From the NCBI RefSeq assembly GCF_900141865.1, contig NZ_FQYW01000007.1:62001-126000 (forward strand): a stretch of DNA of 64,000 nt, given 5' to 3'. A model generated the notes under the pieces. It was given only the letters and a program-made list of their open reading frames with translations, had not been told where the DNA came from and did no database searches. This DNA comes from Anaerovibrio lipolyticus DSM 3074. GTDB lineage: Bacteria; Bacillota; Negativicutes; Selenomonadales; Selenomonadaceae. This document shows positions 42,181 through 50,927 of this stretch, in pieces (the first letter of the stretch is position 1; each line of letters starts with the position of its first letter). The position numbers were made by a program, and so were the translations under genes.

Positions 42181-45153
42181 ATGAAAATGCGACGTGGCCA
42201 AAGGATATTTTTAAACAAGATAAAGCTGTTGTTTTGCCTTGTAGCATTTTTGGCTTGTCTGGCGGGGACTTTTAGGTTACACTCTGCGGTGCCTGTGGAG
42301 GCCAATGTTGAAAAAGTGGTTCGTGTGGGGTATTTTGTAGAGGAAAGCTTCCAGCTGGGAAACCAGGACGGTGAAGTAAAAAGTGGCTATGGCTATGATT
42401 ATTTGCAGCGTCTTAAGCTATATACGAATTGGAAATACGAATATGTTTATGGTTCCTACGGGGAGCTGTATGATAAGCTGGTAAAAGGTGAAATCGACTT
42501 GTTGGGAGGGCTGGCGTACAGGCCGGAGCGTGAGGCAGTTCTCAGTTATCCAAAGAATCCCATGGGCGCTAGCCAGTATTTATTTTTTAAGCGCAGTTCA
42601 AATAATCATGTGACCACGGAACCAGAGTCCCTTAATGGAAAGCGGATAGGTACATTGACAGGTGCCCATGCCAAAGTGGTGGACAAATACATAGACACAC
42701 ACAATATTCAGGCTACAGTAATAGTATACGATGACATCAAAGATAGAGATAATGCCCTGAAAAGTGGATTTATAGATGTTATGTTGGCGGAGGGCTACAA
42801 TACCTTCCGGGATATGGGCTTTGAGGTATGCCTTGAGGGTGGTACATCAGATTTCTATTTTGCGGTAAATAAGGCACGCCCGGATATCCTTGAAGATTTG
42901 AATAGGGCCCAGCACAGACTCTATAAGGAAAATCAGAATTATATCAGCGATCTTAACAGAAAATGGTTTAAGCGTACAGTTTTTACCAGTGCTCTTTCTC
43001 CTGAGGAGCGCCAATGGTTGGAAAAGCATAGTTCCTTGCGGGTAGGTTATCTCAATAATTACTTGCCTTACTGTGATACAGATGCCAATGGTGAGGTAAC
43101 AGGTATTGTAAAGGATCTTGTTCCCGAAATTTTTAAGGCCTTGGGATATTCTGCAATGGAAATAGAGTACAAGGGATATGATACGGGGGAGACTCTTACC
43201 AAGGCACTGCAAAATCATGAGGTCGATATTATATTCCCCGATGTTTCCAATTACTGGATTACTGAGGAATATGATATGCTGCCAAGTGATCCCGTAATAA
43301 ACTCCTATTTTAATATACTGTATAAAGGGGATTCCCCTGATATGAGTACGGCAAAAATTGCCGTTTCCAGCCGTTTGGGGCTGATGGATGATTTCAGGGC
43401 AGTTTATTATCCTGATAACAAGGTTATTTATTTCGATTCTGATGAGGAGGCCATGGATGCGGTTGTCAGGGGCGAAGCTGATGTTGTTATTGTAAGTGGC
43501 CTGAGAACAGAGTTCCTGTTACATAAAAAATCCAGTTATAGTGTTCTTCGCACACTCCAGTTGCCGGATGATGCTTCTTTGGGCTTTGCCGGCCTGAATG
43601 CGGATGCGGTGGGCATCAGCGTGTTAAATCACGGTATTACTCTTATGGACAAGGATTTTGCGCTGACCCGTTCCTACACCTACATGCCTAATTTGAACAT
43701 GACTCCCGGTGAGTTCTTGAAGCAAAATATATGGATTCCGATTACAGCCATTGTAGTGGTTTTCAGCTTGATTGTGTTCTTCATTTTCAGAGAAAACAGC
43801 CGTAACCGTGAACATCTGGACGAGTCGGAAAAGCAGATACAGGAAATCACCGTCCTTAATAGCATTTTGCAGGACAGACAATTACGTCTTGAGGAGCTTA
43901 CGGCGGCCCAGGATGTACAGCTGGAGAAAACTAAGGTGCTTAACGAAATGCTTCAGAGTCAGCACAAAAAGCTGGAGGAAGCCCGCGAAGCTGCCGATGT
44001 GGCAAATCAGGCCAAAACCTCCTTCCTGTTTAATATGTCCCACGATATTCGTACACCGCTCAACGCTATTATTGGTTTTACGGAGCTGGAGGAAAGGGAC
44101 CCTGATAATGTTGAACTGAACAAGGAGTACCGCAAAAAGGTTAAGCTGGCCAGCTATCAGCTTTTGGACATACTGAATAATGTCTTGGAAATGTCCCGTA
44201 TCGAAAACAAAAAGGTTGTTATTGATGAAGAGCTGGAGGATGGCATAAAGCTGTTAAATGCCTGTGTTGCAGTATTTGAGGGAGAAATAAAGAAGAAGAA
44301 TCTCAAGCTGGAGGTTTCCTGTGACCTACAGCATCGCTACCTTTACCTTGACAAAACCCATTTGTCTGAGGTGGTAATGAACATTGTAAGCAATTCTGTG
44401 AAGTATACCCCTGAGGGCGGTATGATTCAGATTCGGGTTAAGGAATTGCCTGGAAAAAAGGCGGAGCAGTGTTTGGTGGAGGTATCCATCAAGGACACCG
44501 GCATCGGTATGTCAGAGGAGTTTGTGGCGGAGATTTTCGAGCAGTTCTCCAGAGCTCGTAACACCTCTCAGAGTGGTATCCAGGGTACTGGGCTTGGTAT
44601 GGCCATCGTTAAAAATCTCGTGGAGATGATGAATGGTGAAATTGAAGTCCACAGTAAACTGGGAGAAGGCACTGAAATAGTTTTTCGGACCCCTCACAGA
44701 ATTGGGGAGAAACCGTCTGCTGCAGTGGATAGCAATGTTCAGGAGGCGGCACCGGATTTTTCCGGCAAGCGTATTCTTTTGGTTGAGGATAATGAACTCA
44801 ATGCAGAAATTGCCACAGCTATTTTGGAAGACAGCGGCTTTAAGGTGGAGCATGCCTGTGATGGCGTTGAGTGTGTTGATATGCTCACCAAGGCCGAGGC
44901 TGGCTATTATGATATGATTCTTATGGATATACAGATGCCAAATCTTAATGGTTATGAGGCCACCAGAAAAATCCGCAATCTGGACGACAAGGCAAAGGCA
45001 AATATCATTATCGTTGCCATGACGGCCAATGCCTTTAAGGAGGATAAGGAGCGAGCCCTGGAGGTTGGTATGAATGACCACCTGGCCAAGCCTATTGATG
45101 TAAAGAAAATGATGGATACTCTGACCTATCTGTTTAAGAAGGCAGAGGCATAG
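42181..45153 (+). CDS. Hybrid histidine kinase with two solute-binding sensor domains
   Basis: A 990-residue BvgS/EvgS-like kinase. A signal/anchor helix spans residues about 13-35. Two type 3 solute-binding domains follow: about 46-270 (VVRVGYFVEESFQLG, VKGEIDLLGGLAYRPER) and about 285-510 (RVGYLNNYLPYCDTDANG). A membrane helix lies at about 517-540, and a long coiled coil at 545-610. The phosphoacceptor His is 621 (NMSHDIRTPLNAI); the ATPase has NIVSNSVKYTPEGG, DTGIGMS and GTGLGMAIV. The receiver Asp is 916 (MILMDIQMPNLNG). The sensor half closely parallels the diguanylate cyclase at 11419. There is no HPt or output domain. AGGAGG precedes the ATG. Confidence 0.93.
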   Translation: MKMRRGQRIFLNKIKLLFCLVAFLACLAGTFRLHSAVPVEANVEKVVRVGYFVEESFQLGNQDGEVKSGYGYDYLQRLKLYTNWKYEYVYGSYGELYDKLVKGEIDLLGGLAYRPEREAVLSYPKNPMGASQYLFFKRSSNNHVTTEPESLNGKRIGTLTGAHAKVVDKYIDTHNIQATVIVYDDIKDRDNALKSGFIDVMLAEGYNTFRDMGFEVCLEGGTSDFYFAVNKARPDILEDLNRAQHRLYKENQNYISDLNRKWFKRTVFTSALSPEERQWLEKHSSLRVGYLNNYLPYCDTDANGEVTGIVKDLVPEIFKALGYSAMEIEYKGYDTGETLTKALQNHEVDIIFPDVSNYWITEEYDMLPSDPVINSYFNILYKGDSPDMSTAKIAVSSRLGLMDDFRAVYYPDNKVIYFDSDEEAMDAVVRGEADVVIVSGLRTEFLLHKKSSYSVLRTLQLPDDASLGFAGLNADAVGISVLNHGITLMDKDFALTRSYTYMPNLNMTPGEFLKQNIWIPITAIVVVFSLIVFFIFRENSRNREHLDESEKQIQEITVLNSILQDRQLRLEELTAAQDVQLEKTKVLNEMLQSQHKKLEEAREAADVANQAKTSFLFNMSHDIRTPLNAIIGFTELEERDPDNVELNKEYRKKVKLASYQLLDILNNVLEMSRIENKKVVIDEELEDGIKLLNACVAVFEGEIKKKNLKLEVSCDLQHRYLYLDKTHLSEVVMNIVSNSVKYTPEGGMIQIRVKELPGKKAEQCLVEVSIKDTGIGMSEEFVAEIFEQFSRARNTSQSGIQGTGLGMAIVKNLVEMMNGEIEVHSKLGEGTEIVFRTPHRIGEKPSAAVDSNVQEAAPDFSGKRILLVEDNELNAEIATAILEDSGFKVEHACDGVECVDMLTKAEAGYYDMILMDIQMPNLNGYEATRKIRNLDDKAKANIIIVAMTANAFKEDKERALEVGMNDHLAKPIDVKKMMDTLTYLFKKAEA

Positions 45154-45195
45154 CCACAGGACTAATTTACAAACATTATAACGCCATTGTTCAAA

Positions 45196-45217
45196 TTTTT
45201 CTTCTTTAGAAGAAAAA
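45196..45217. repeat. AT-rich 9-bp inverted repeat
   Basis: TTTTTCTTC and GAAGAAAAA around a TTTA loop, 43 bases past the kinase stop. No T-run follows on the plus strand; it may be part of a 3' UTR structure. Confidence 0.45.
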
Positions 45218-45235
45218 TCTTCCAATTAGCGTTTC

Positions 45236-45318
45236 AACGAGCTGGGAGATATACTCGCCAGCTGTTGTAGTTTGTTTTCCCGCCACCTAAAGAGGTGGGG
45301 GACATCTTAAAGCTCGTT
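45236..45318. other. Unexplained structured element (RNA or MITE-like)
   Basis: Outer arms AACGAGCT (45236-45243) and AGCTCGTT (45311-45318) enclose two hairpins: AGCTGG...CCAGCT (45240-45263) and a strong TCCC-G-CCACCT AAAG AGGTGG-GGGA stem near 45278-45302. It sits between a plus-strand kinase and a convergent gene, 20 bases before their shared terminator. No coding frame or transposase is present. Confidence 0.45.
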
Positions 45319-45336
45319 ATATTGACAAACAGAAAG

Positions 45337-45368
45337 GCCGGACGCCACATAAGTGACGCCCGGCTTTT
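45337..45368. terminator. Bidirectional terminator
   Basis: GCCGG (45337-45341) pairs with CCGGC (45360-45364), with an inner CAC/GTG helix; T-run on the right and AAAG on the left. Confidence 0.75.
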
Positions 45369-45403
45369 CCAGTTCTACGGGAGAATGCTTTACAGAATAT
45401 TAG

Positions 45404-46273
45404 TTACTGTGCAATATCCACATTGGACGCAGTAGCCATCTGTGCTTGAATTTTATAAGGACTGTAACGCTTAATCATATCCATTACCCGACTATCTGGC
45501 TGCTGCTTTCCGGCTTCCTTAATGCCCTCAGGCATAGTCTTATAATCTTGTGTATGAACGAATTTATCCCAGGCATTTTGTAATGCCCTAATCTTAAAGA
45601 GAAATGTTTCCAAAATATCCTGATCATTGGCTCCAGGATTGGTGTCCTTTAATGGTGGTAACGGCATTGATGTCTCAGAGGCAGTTTCCACATCAGCCTT
45701 GATAGCCTTGGCGGATGCTGCGATTTCAGCAGTTTTGCCGGCCTTTGTGCTGTTTCCAAGGCTTGCCTTAATCTGAGTCATAAGGCTGGTTACCATCTGC
45801 TGTACTGTTGAGGCCTCAGCCGCCTGCTCATCGATAATATTATTATCTTCAGAGCTCTCTGAGGCAGAAGCCCTTATTGCGGTGTTGGCATCCCTGTTGA
45901 GAGCCTTCATAAGGGTGTCCCGGGCCTCCTGCTTGGTGTGACAGCCAGCCAGCGAATTTTCGAAGCTTACTCTGGCTTCCTCCACATCTTCTGCCTTGCG
46001 ATGGAGTGCTGGATTCTTTAAACTGAGATGGTCCATTTCAATAGAGGAAAGCCTTTGTCCCTCCTGCAATTTGGACCTGATGCTGGCAGTTTCAATTGCA
46101 TCACTGGAGCTTATTCCGGAAGAAGGACTGGTATGATTCTTCTTAACGGATTGCTGCAGCTGTGATGTATTTGAGGGCATCAGGTTCCGTCCTAAATTGG
46201 CACGATACTGGGCAACCAACTGATAATTGCGCTGCCTGGAGCTCGCACCAACGCGCCCGATAGCTTCCAGCAT
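45404..46273 (-). CDS. Uncharacterised Ser/Ala/Gln-rich cytoplasmic protein
   Basis: A 289-residue protein starting MLEAIGRVGASSRQRNYQLV at an ATG 7-8 bases after AAGGAGG; an upstream GTG overlaps that site. There is no signal peptide or membrane segment. The N-terminal 60 residues are low-complexity (Ser, Asn, Gln). A charged helical region follows (EDVEEARVSFENSLAGCHTKQEARDTLMKAL), then an Ala/Ser-rich linker and a compact helical end (ILETFLFKIRALQNAWDKFVHTQDY). I do not recognise it. The organisation resembles secreted or surface-associated accessory proteins lacking a classical leader, but no function can be assigned. Confidence 0.7.
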   Translation of the reverse strand: MLEAIGRVGASSRQRNYQLVAQYRANLGRNLMPSNTSQLQQSVKKNHTSPSSGISSSDAIETASIRSKLQEGQRLSSIEMDHLSLKNPALHRKAEDVEEARVSFENSLAGCHTKQEARDTLMKALNRDANTAIRASASESSEDNNIIDEQAAEASTVQQMVTSLMTQIKASLGNSTKAGKTAEIAASAKAIKADVETASETSMPLPPLKDTNPGANDQDILETFLFKIRALQNAWDKFVHTQDYKTMPEGIKEAGKQQPDSRVMDMIKRYSPYKIQAQMATASNVDIAQ

Positions 46274-46488
46274 TGAAAACACCTCCTTGTATTCCCCCTA
46301 ATTTACCCCTAAAGTTAATAAATTATTTATTTATGGGAAAAATGTATGAATTGTAGAAAAATTTAGACTATAATTCACTCATATTATACCATGGTTTGGT
46401 GGAATAGCCTATATGAACGTAAAAAAATTAATAAGGCACCCTGTAAAAAATGCAGAATGCCTTTGATTTGATGGAAAAAAATGCTTTT

Positions 46489-46998
46489 TTATTGTTTATT
46501 AAGTACCTCTACCAAAGCCTTCATATATTCAGGAATATCCGGTGGTCTTCTGGCGGAGACAATATTCTTGTCTACTACGCATGGCTCATCCAGCCATGTG
46601 GCCCCCGCATTTTTCATATCGTCCTTTATGCCAGGGGTACTGGTAACCTTTCGTCCAGTTAAGACATTCGCTGATACCAACACCCAGCCAGCATGGCATA
46701 TTTGGCCGATGAGCTTGCCCTCCCGATCCATATCAGCCACCAGCTTTAATACCTTTGGGAATCTTCTGAGCTTGTCTGGTGCCCAGCCTCCAGGTACTAG
46801 TATGCCGTCATAATCCTTGGCATCTACCTCATCAAATGACATGGCTACCTCGCAGGGAACACCGTATTTGCCATGGTATACACCAGCCTTTTCGGCCACA
46901 AGATCCACCTGAACACCAGCTTCCCGCAGTCTCATTACTGGGCACCATAACTCCAAATCCTCAAAGTCATCACTGACAAGCTGTAAAACTTTCTTCAT
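46489..46998 (-). CDS. DJ-1/PfpI family protein
   Basis: A 169-residue protein with the class I glutamine-amidotransferase-like fold. The nucleophile elbow is QICHAGWVL (Cys about 101), with the upstream Glu in DDFEDLELW and GILVPGGWAPDKLR, and the family end KVTSTPGIKDDMKNAGATW. PfpI/YhbO-like members act as stress-protective hydrolases or glyoxalase/deglycase-type enzymes. GGAG lies 7 bases before the ATG. It overlaps almost directly with the upstream exported-protein gene (2-base gap), so they are cotranscribed. Confidence 0.9.
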   Translation of the reverse strand: MKKVLQLVSDDFEDLELWCPVMRLREAGVQVDLVAEKAGVYHGKYGVPCEVAMSFDEVDAKDYDGILVPGGWAPDKLRRFPKVLKLVADMDREGKLIGQICHAGWVLVSANVLTGRKVTSTPGIKDDMKNAGATWLDEPCVVDKNIVSARRPPDIPEYMKALVEVLNKQ

Positions 46999-47000
46999 AC

Positions 47001-47648
47001 TTACTTCTCCTTACTTGTTTTTATTTTTTTGCCCAAATCATCAAAGAATGATTTGCTTATCCGACCAAAGATACCCTGCTGTCCGTGGTAGGAATCATCC
47101 CGTTCACGCAGCTCATCCCGGGACATAATCAGTTTGTTGGTCTTATTGTCATACACATCGAACTTCACCCGTACAGTGGATGTGTAAATGGTCTTTTCAG
47201 GGTGATAAACTGGAATGGTGTAGTAATAGGTTTCATCGTACCAGCTGCCATCGGAGCGCTTAACCTTTCGGGTGGCGGATCTGGTTTCCCAACTGGTGTA
47301 GGCCGGCTTGATGTAGTAATCATCATGCCACTTTAAAATCGCTGCCTTTACATAAATGTCAGCCATATCCTGAGGATAGAGGACTGCATCCTTGTCTGGA
47401 TGCATGAGCTTGTAAGGCGGCTTTGAGGCGGTCTTCCAATATTCCTCCTGCACAACCTTTTCCGTCAGATCACTTGGTATTTCAGAGGTGTCAACTATTT
47501 CTATGTCGTAGACAATGGCCCGTTGAATATTGGAAAAATCATAGGCTTTGTCTTCCCAGTGAACCTTTTCTGCATGGGTTGCCAGTGGGCATAGCATCAA
47601 AAGCAGGAACATAACTCCGCTTAGAATGGGTTTTAAAAACTGAAACAT
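47001..47648 (-). CDS. Exported protein of unknown function
   Basis: A 215-residue protein with a signal peptide (FQFLKPILSGVMFLLLMLC, cleaved after ATHA). The cysteine in the leader lacks a lipobox. The mature part has a regular beta-rich pattern with many Tyr residues (AIVYDIEIVDTSEIPSDL, YVKAAILKWHDDYYIKPAYT, TSTVRVKFDVYDNKTNKLI) and a basic tail. The pattern resembles lipoprotein-like domains that oligomerise in the periplasm, but no named family is recognised. AGGAGG lies 7 bases before the ATG. It is cotranscribed with the PfpI-type gene. Confidence 0.72.
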   Translation of the reverse strand: MFQFLKPILSGVMFLLLMLCPLATHAEKVHWEDKAYDFSNIQRAIVYDIEIVDTSEIPSDLTEKVVQEEYWKTASKPPYKLMHPDKDAVLYPQDMADIYVKAAILKWHDDYYIKPAYTSWETRSATRKVKRSDGSWYDETYYYTIPVYHPEKTIYTSTVRVKFDVYDNKTNKLIMSRDELRERDDSYHGQQGIFGRISKSFFDDLGKKIKTSKEK

Positions 47649-47837
47649 GGGAAATCCTCCTTTCAAGGGGAATATCAGTGGAATGTTAAATCTTGTGGAA
47701 TATCGGTATATTGTTATATTCTTTTTTTGTAGCTATTTTCCTGCTGGTAAAAATCCGTTAAATGTTTTTATTGTACCGTCGTATCCAATGTGATATTATT
47801 AAATCAAGATAAGAATATACAGTTAGGTGGCGATATT

Positions 47838-48212
47838 ATGGGTGACCAGTCTAAAAAGAAGATTCTTATTATTGACGACGCAGAGGTAAACCAGCTGTTG
47901 TTGTCAAGGATTTTAGCAGATTACGAGCTTCTCAATGCCCATGATGTGGGGCGGGCCATTGAGCTTTTGCAGGAAAATGGGGAAAGCCTGGATTTAGTTA
48001 TATTGGATTTGGTATTGCCGGATAAGAGTGGGCTGGAGCTGCTCCAATTTATGAAGGCTGATGAACAGCTAAAGGAAATACCGGTGATTGTTATGAGTGC
48101 CCAAGCCCAGATGGAGCAGACCGCCATGGAGATGGGGGCTGTGGAATTTTGGAAAAAGCCATTTTGGAATGCCCAGGAGGTGCAGAACAGGGTGGCAAAG
48201 GTTCTTGGGTAA
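47838..48212 (+). CDS. Stand-alone response regulator receiver protein
   Basis: A 124-residue CheY-like protein: acidic pocket in ILIIDDAEVNQ, phospho-acceptor Asp in LVILDLVLPDKSG (about residue 55), conserved Ser/Thr position in VIVMSAQAQ and Lys in EFWKKPFWN. It has no output domain. It could be a partner of the three hybrid kinases that lack HPt/output domains, or a chemotaxis-type shuttle. The ATG at 47838 has AGGTGG 7 bases upstream. Confidence 0.9.
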   Translation: MGDQSKKKILIIDDAEVNQLLLSRILADYELLNAHDVGRAIELLQENGESLDLVILDLVLPDKSGLELLQFMKADEQLKEIPVIVMSAQAQMEQTAMEMGAVEFWKKPFWNAQEVQNRVAKVLG

Positions 48213-48240
48213 TAGCTGTACATTTATGTGATGTGAGTAT

Positions 48241-48296
48241 TTTTGAAGAATAAAACAGAGGCGCCAATAATGGCGCCTCTGTTTTATTCTTCAAAA
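48241..48296. terminator. Bidirectional terminator with an exceptional 26-bp perfect stem
   Basis: Positions 48241-48266 are the exact reverse complement of 48271-48296, with an ATAA loop. The core is ACAGAGGCGCCA/TGGCGCCTCTGT with A-rich and T-rich flanks. It separates the receiver gene from the convergent DUF134/NifX-like gene. Confidence 0.92.
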
Positions 48297-48304
48297 TTTA
48301 TATT

Positions 48305-49054
48305 TTATTGCTGGCAACCGTGATTGCCACAGGTATGGCCTTCACCATGACCATGGCCATGATGATTGCAGTGAACAGCTGGATCGTAGGCAAGATTGCC
48401 GGCCAACAGGGCATCAACAGCTTCATCGGCTGAGCCGGAAACACCACCATAGAGAGCAATGCCAGCTGAAGCCAGGGCATTCTGGGCACCGCCACCGATG
48501 CCGCCGCAAATAAGGGTGTCAACCTTCAGACTCTGAAGAATACCTGCCAGGGCACCATGTCCCTGACCGTTTGTGCTGATAACTTCAGAATTTACAATCT
48601 TGTTATTTTCAATGTCATAAATTTTAAATTGGCTGGTTTTGCCAAAATGCTGAAAAATATTTCCGTTACTATAGGTTACTGCTAACTTCATAATACGACA
48701 TCCTTTCTGATTATAGGGACAATGATTTTTTCGGCGACGGGTCATGCTGCACATGTGGTCTTCACTGCACACCTCATAATCTCCACCAACAATTTTCAGA
48801 GGCTTGCCCTCCACAAGGCATACAGCTATACGCTTGCGGGCAGCTACATACAAGGCCTGCACTGTTGTTCGGGCCACATTCATTTGTTCAGCACATTCCT
48901 GCTGGGTCAGTCCATTGTAGTCCATGAGGCGGATAGTTTCATATTCCTCCACCGGCATTAATACCACAGGCATATCCTTATTGCCGTTCTTGGGTATAAA
49001 TTCGGTGAAGGCTGGCAATGAACAGATTTTTTTCTTTTTTACAGGTCTGGCCAT
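48305..49054 (-). CDS. DUF134 DNA-binding domain fused to a NifX/NifB-like cofactor-binding domain
   Basis: A 249-residue two-domain protein. Residues 1-95 are the DUF134 helix-turn-helix (MARPVKKKKICSLPAFTEFI; LTQQECAEQMNVARTTVQAL). A Cys-rich linker (CSEDHMCSMTRRRKNHCPYNQKGC) could bind a metal or cluster. From Met122 comes a dinitrogenase-cofactor-type domain (MKLAVTYSNGNIFQHFGKT, ILQSLKVDTLICGGIGGGAQ). The tail is His/Cys-rich (HCNHHGHGHGEGHTCGNHG). This suggests a redox- or metal-responsive regulator. An in-frame AAAGGA before Met122 could allow separate translation of the second domain. The promoter carries two palindromes, probably autoregulatory. Confidence 0.87.
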   Translation of the reverse strand: MARPVKKKKICSLPAFTEFIPKNGNKDMPVVLMPVEEYETIRLMDYNGLTQQECAEQMNVARTTVQALYVAARKRIAVCLVEGKPLKIVGGDYEVCSEDHMCSMTRRRKNHCPYNQKGCRIMKLAVTYSNGNIFQHFGKTSQFKIYDIENNKIVNSEVISTNGQGHGALAGILQSLKVDTLICGGIGGGAQNALASAGIALYGGVSGSADEAVDALLAGNLAYDPAVHCNHHGHGHGEGHTCGNHGCQQ

Positions 49055-49071
49055 AGCAACCCTCCTTTTAC

Positions 49072-49118
49072 GACATATGTCATTAATTAAATTATAGCTA
49101 TTTTATGACATATGTCAA
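49072..49118 (-). promoter_or_regulatory. Promoter with two ACATATGT palindromic operators
   Basis: On the minus strand TTGACA (49113-49118), 16-base spacer, TATAAT (49091-49096). The palindromes TGACATATGTCA (49106-49117) and GACATATGTC (49072-49081) flank it with centres 35 bp apart. One covers the -35 box and the other lies just past the start site, as expected for repression by the downstream DUF134 protein. Confidence 0.75.
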
Positions 49119-49410
49119 TATCTTTGTTTAAAAATTAAAATATTATTTATGTAAGGTGAAAGTATGGATTGGATTATAGATTTGGATCGCAGTATTATTT
49201 TTTAAGTTATTGGTGAATATGCCGGGATTGACAGGAACCATAAAAGAATGTAATAAAATGTGATTTTAAGGTCTAAAAACACAAGAAAAATGTGATATAT
49301 ACTTTCCCTTATGCATTAACATTCCTGCTAAAACGGTGGCTAAAGGAACGCATGTGAAAACGATGGTATGGAGGCATACTGTAGTTTTAAAAATATACAT
49401 ATACCATTAG
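49119..49410. other. Gene-free interval
   Basis: AT-rich DNA without a supported gene. A 13-codon frame (MDWIIDLDRSIIF) at about 49164 with an AAGGTG site is the only coding-like trace. It could be the stump of a lost gene or chance. Confidence 0.4.
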
Positions 49411-49461
49411 AAAGGACTGAGCTGTTGTATGCATCAAAGCATTAAACAGTCAGTCCTTTTT
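49411..49461. terminator. Bidirectional terminator after the DUF389 gene
   Basis: AAAGGACTGA (49411-49420) pairs with TCAGTCCTTT (49450-49459), with a T-run on the right; reads as a terminator on both strands. Confidence 0.85.
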
Positions 49462-49462
49462 G

Positions 49463-50818
49463 TTATTTAATAATTAAGGTGACAGGCAGGTCTGATTCAG
49501 CATTTAACCAGTTTTGCAGGCGGTCATGTTCCTCTTGGTTTATGGTGTTTTTCAAGGTGACAAGAGCGATGAAATTTCTGTAGGCAACCTTGCCATCTTT
49601 ATCCTTGGTGGCAAATGCTGCTCCTTCTATACCTTCAAAGTAGGGGAATAGAATCGGGGCTTTTTTTCGGATATTATCCAGTAGCTTCTGGTCGCTTTCA
49701 AAGCGTTGATGGGCTGTGGAGTACCGCATGCTTAAATCCTTGTATTTTTTTATTTCCTCCTGGGCCTCAGTAATGGATAATCCACTGGCAGATTTCCACT
49801 GGTTATTGATGAGATCCTTCACATCTTCAGAGCGGACGGCGTCGGACATGTCGTTTTGGACAATATGTAAACTCCAACCATTAAAGTAGGAATATCCTTG
49901 AAGATTTTTTTCCAGCTCTGTTTCTTCCTCCGAGGTTATAATGCGCCCGATAAGGGTTAGATTCAGCCGATGATTGTCTGGTTCAATATTGTAGGCCACC
50001 ACCTGGGGATTTCCTTGTGAGAAATTTTTTTCAATATAGGTTTGGGCCTGTACCTGCTCCAGGTTGGAGCGAATGCTGTGGTAGGCCATGTACATACTTG
50101 GTAAAATAATAATGATACCAAGAAGGGTGAGCTGCCAGCGCTGTCTGCGGAAGGCCTCGTCAGTAACATAGGTCTTGGCTGGAATTTTTATTAATTTTAA
50201 AACTATAAAGGTTGTCAGACAGATAAAAAAGCTGTTTATGAAGAAAAGATACAGGGCCCCTAAAAAGAATTTCAGGGAATGGGCGGCTATACCGTAGCCT
50301 GCTGTACAAAGAGGTGGCATAAGGGCAGTGGCAATAGCTACCCCGGGGATAACGTTGCTCTTTTCAATTCGGGTGCTGCCAATGATTCCGGCCAGACCAC
50401 CAAAAATCGCTATGAGCACATCCCAAATGGTGGGCTCGGTGCGGGCCAGCAGCTCGGAAGAAGCGGTGTCAATAGGGGATAGGGTGAAATATATTGCCGA
50501 GGTCATAACCGACAAGGTGACCTGAAAGACCAATTTTAAGACCGACTCCCGGACATATTCACCATCATAGGTAGCCATACCATAGCCAATGGACATAATA
50601 ACCCCCATTAGGGGTGAAATGAGCATGGCACCGATGATAACAGCAGTACTGTTCATATTCAGACCAATTGAAGCAATGAATATGGCCAATATCAGAATGC
50701 ACATATTTGTGCCCTTCAGAGTTCCACCGGAATAAATTCGTTCTTTGATTTCCTCTAGGGGAGCCCGGTCTTTATGCAGATCAAACAGGTCAGCCAAAAT
50801 AGTTTTTATAGTTTTCAT
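49463..50818 (-). CDS. DUF389 family membrane protein
   Basis: A 451-residue protein from the ATG at 50818, 7 bases after AGGAGG. The N-terminal half holds six or so membrane helices with the family blocks NSTAVIIGAMLISPLMGVIMSIGYG, IFGGLAGIIGSTR and IPGVAIATALMPPLCTAGYG. The C-terminal half (from about residue 235) is a soluble helical/beta domain ending ESDLPVTLIIK. The family is widespread and of unknown function, with a transporter-like fold suspected. Monocistronic. Confidence 0.87.
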   Translation of the reverse strand: MKTIKTILADLFDLHKDRAPLEEIKERIYSGGTLKGTNMCILILAIFIASIGLNMNSTAVIIGAMLISPLMGVIMSIGYGMATYDGEYVRESVLKLVFQVTLSVMTSAIYFTLSPIDTASSELLARTEPTIWDVLIAIFGGLAGIIGSTRIEKSNVIPGVAIATALMPPLCTAGYGIAAHSLKFFLGALYLFFINSFFICLTTFIVLKLIKIPAKTYVTDEAFRRQRWQLTLLGIIIILPSMYMAYHSIRSNLEQVQAQTYIEKNFSQGNPQVVAYNIEPDNHRLNLTLIGRIITSEEETELEKNLQGYSYFNGWSLHIVQNDMSDAVRSEDVKDLINNQWKSASGLSITEAQEEIKKYKDLSMRYSTAHQRFESDQKLLDNIRKKAPILFPYFEGIEGAAFATKDKDGKVAYRNFIALVTLKNTINQEEHDRLQNWLNAESDLPVTLIIK

Positions 50819-50927
50819 GGGCAATCCTCCTTGCACAATTATTACCCTTAGATATTTCTATACATGTAGACAAATTCCCTGCATTGAAAAAGGGTTTAAA
50901 TATGTCATATAAAAAAATATATTTTAG

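Noticed and set aside
49160-49205. 13-codon frame MDWIIDLDRSIIF
   Set aside because: It has an AAGGTG site, but it is too short and has no continuation without assuming a frameshift.
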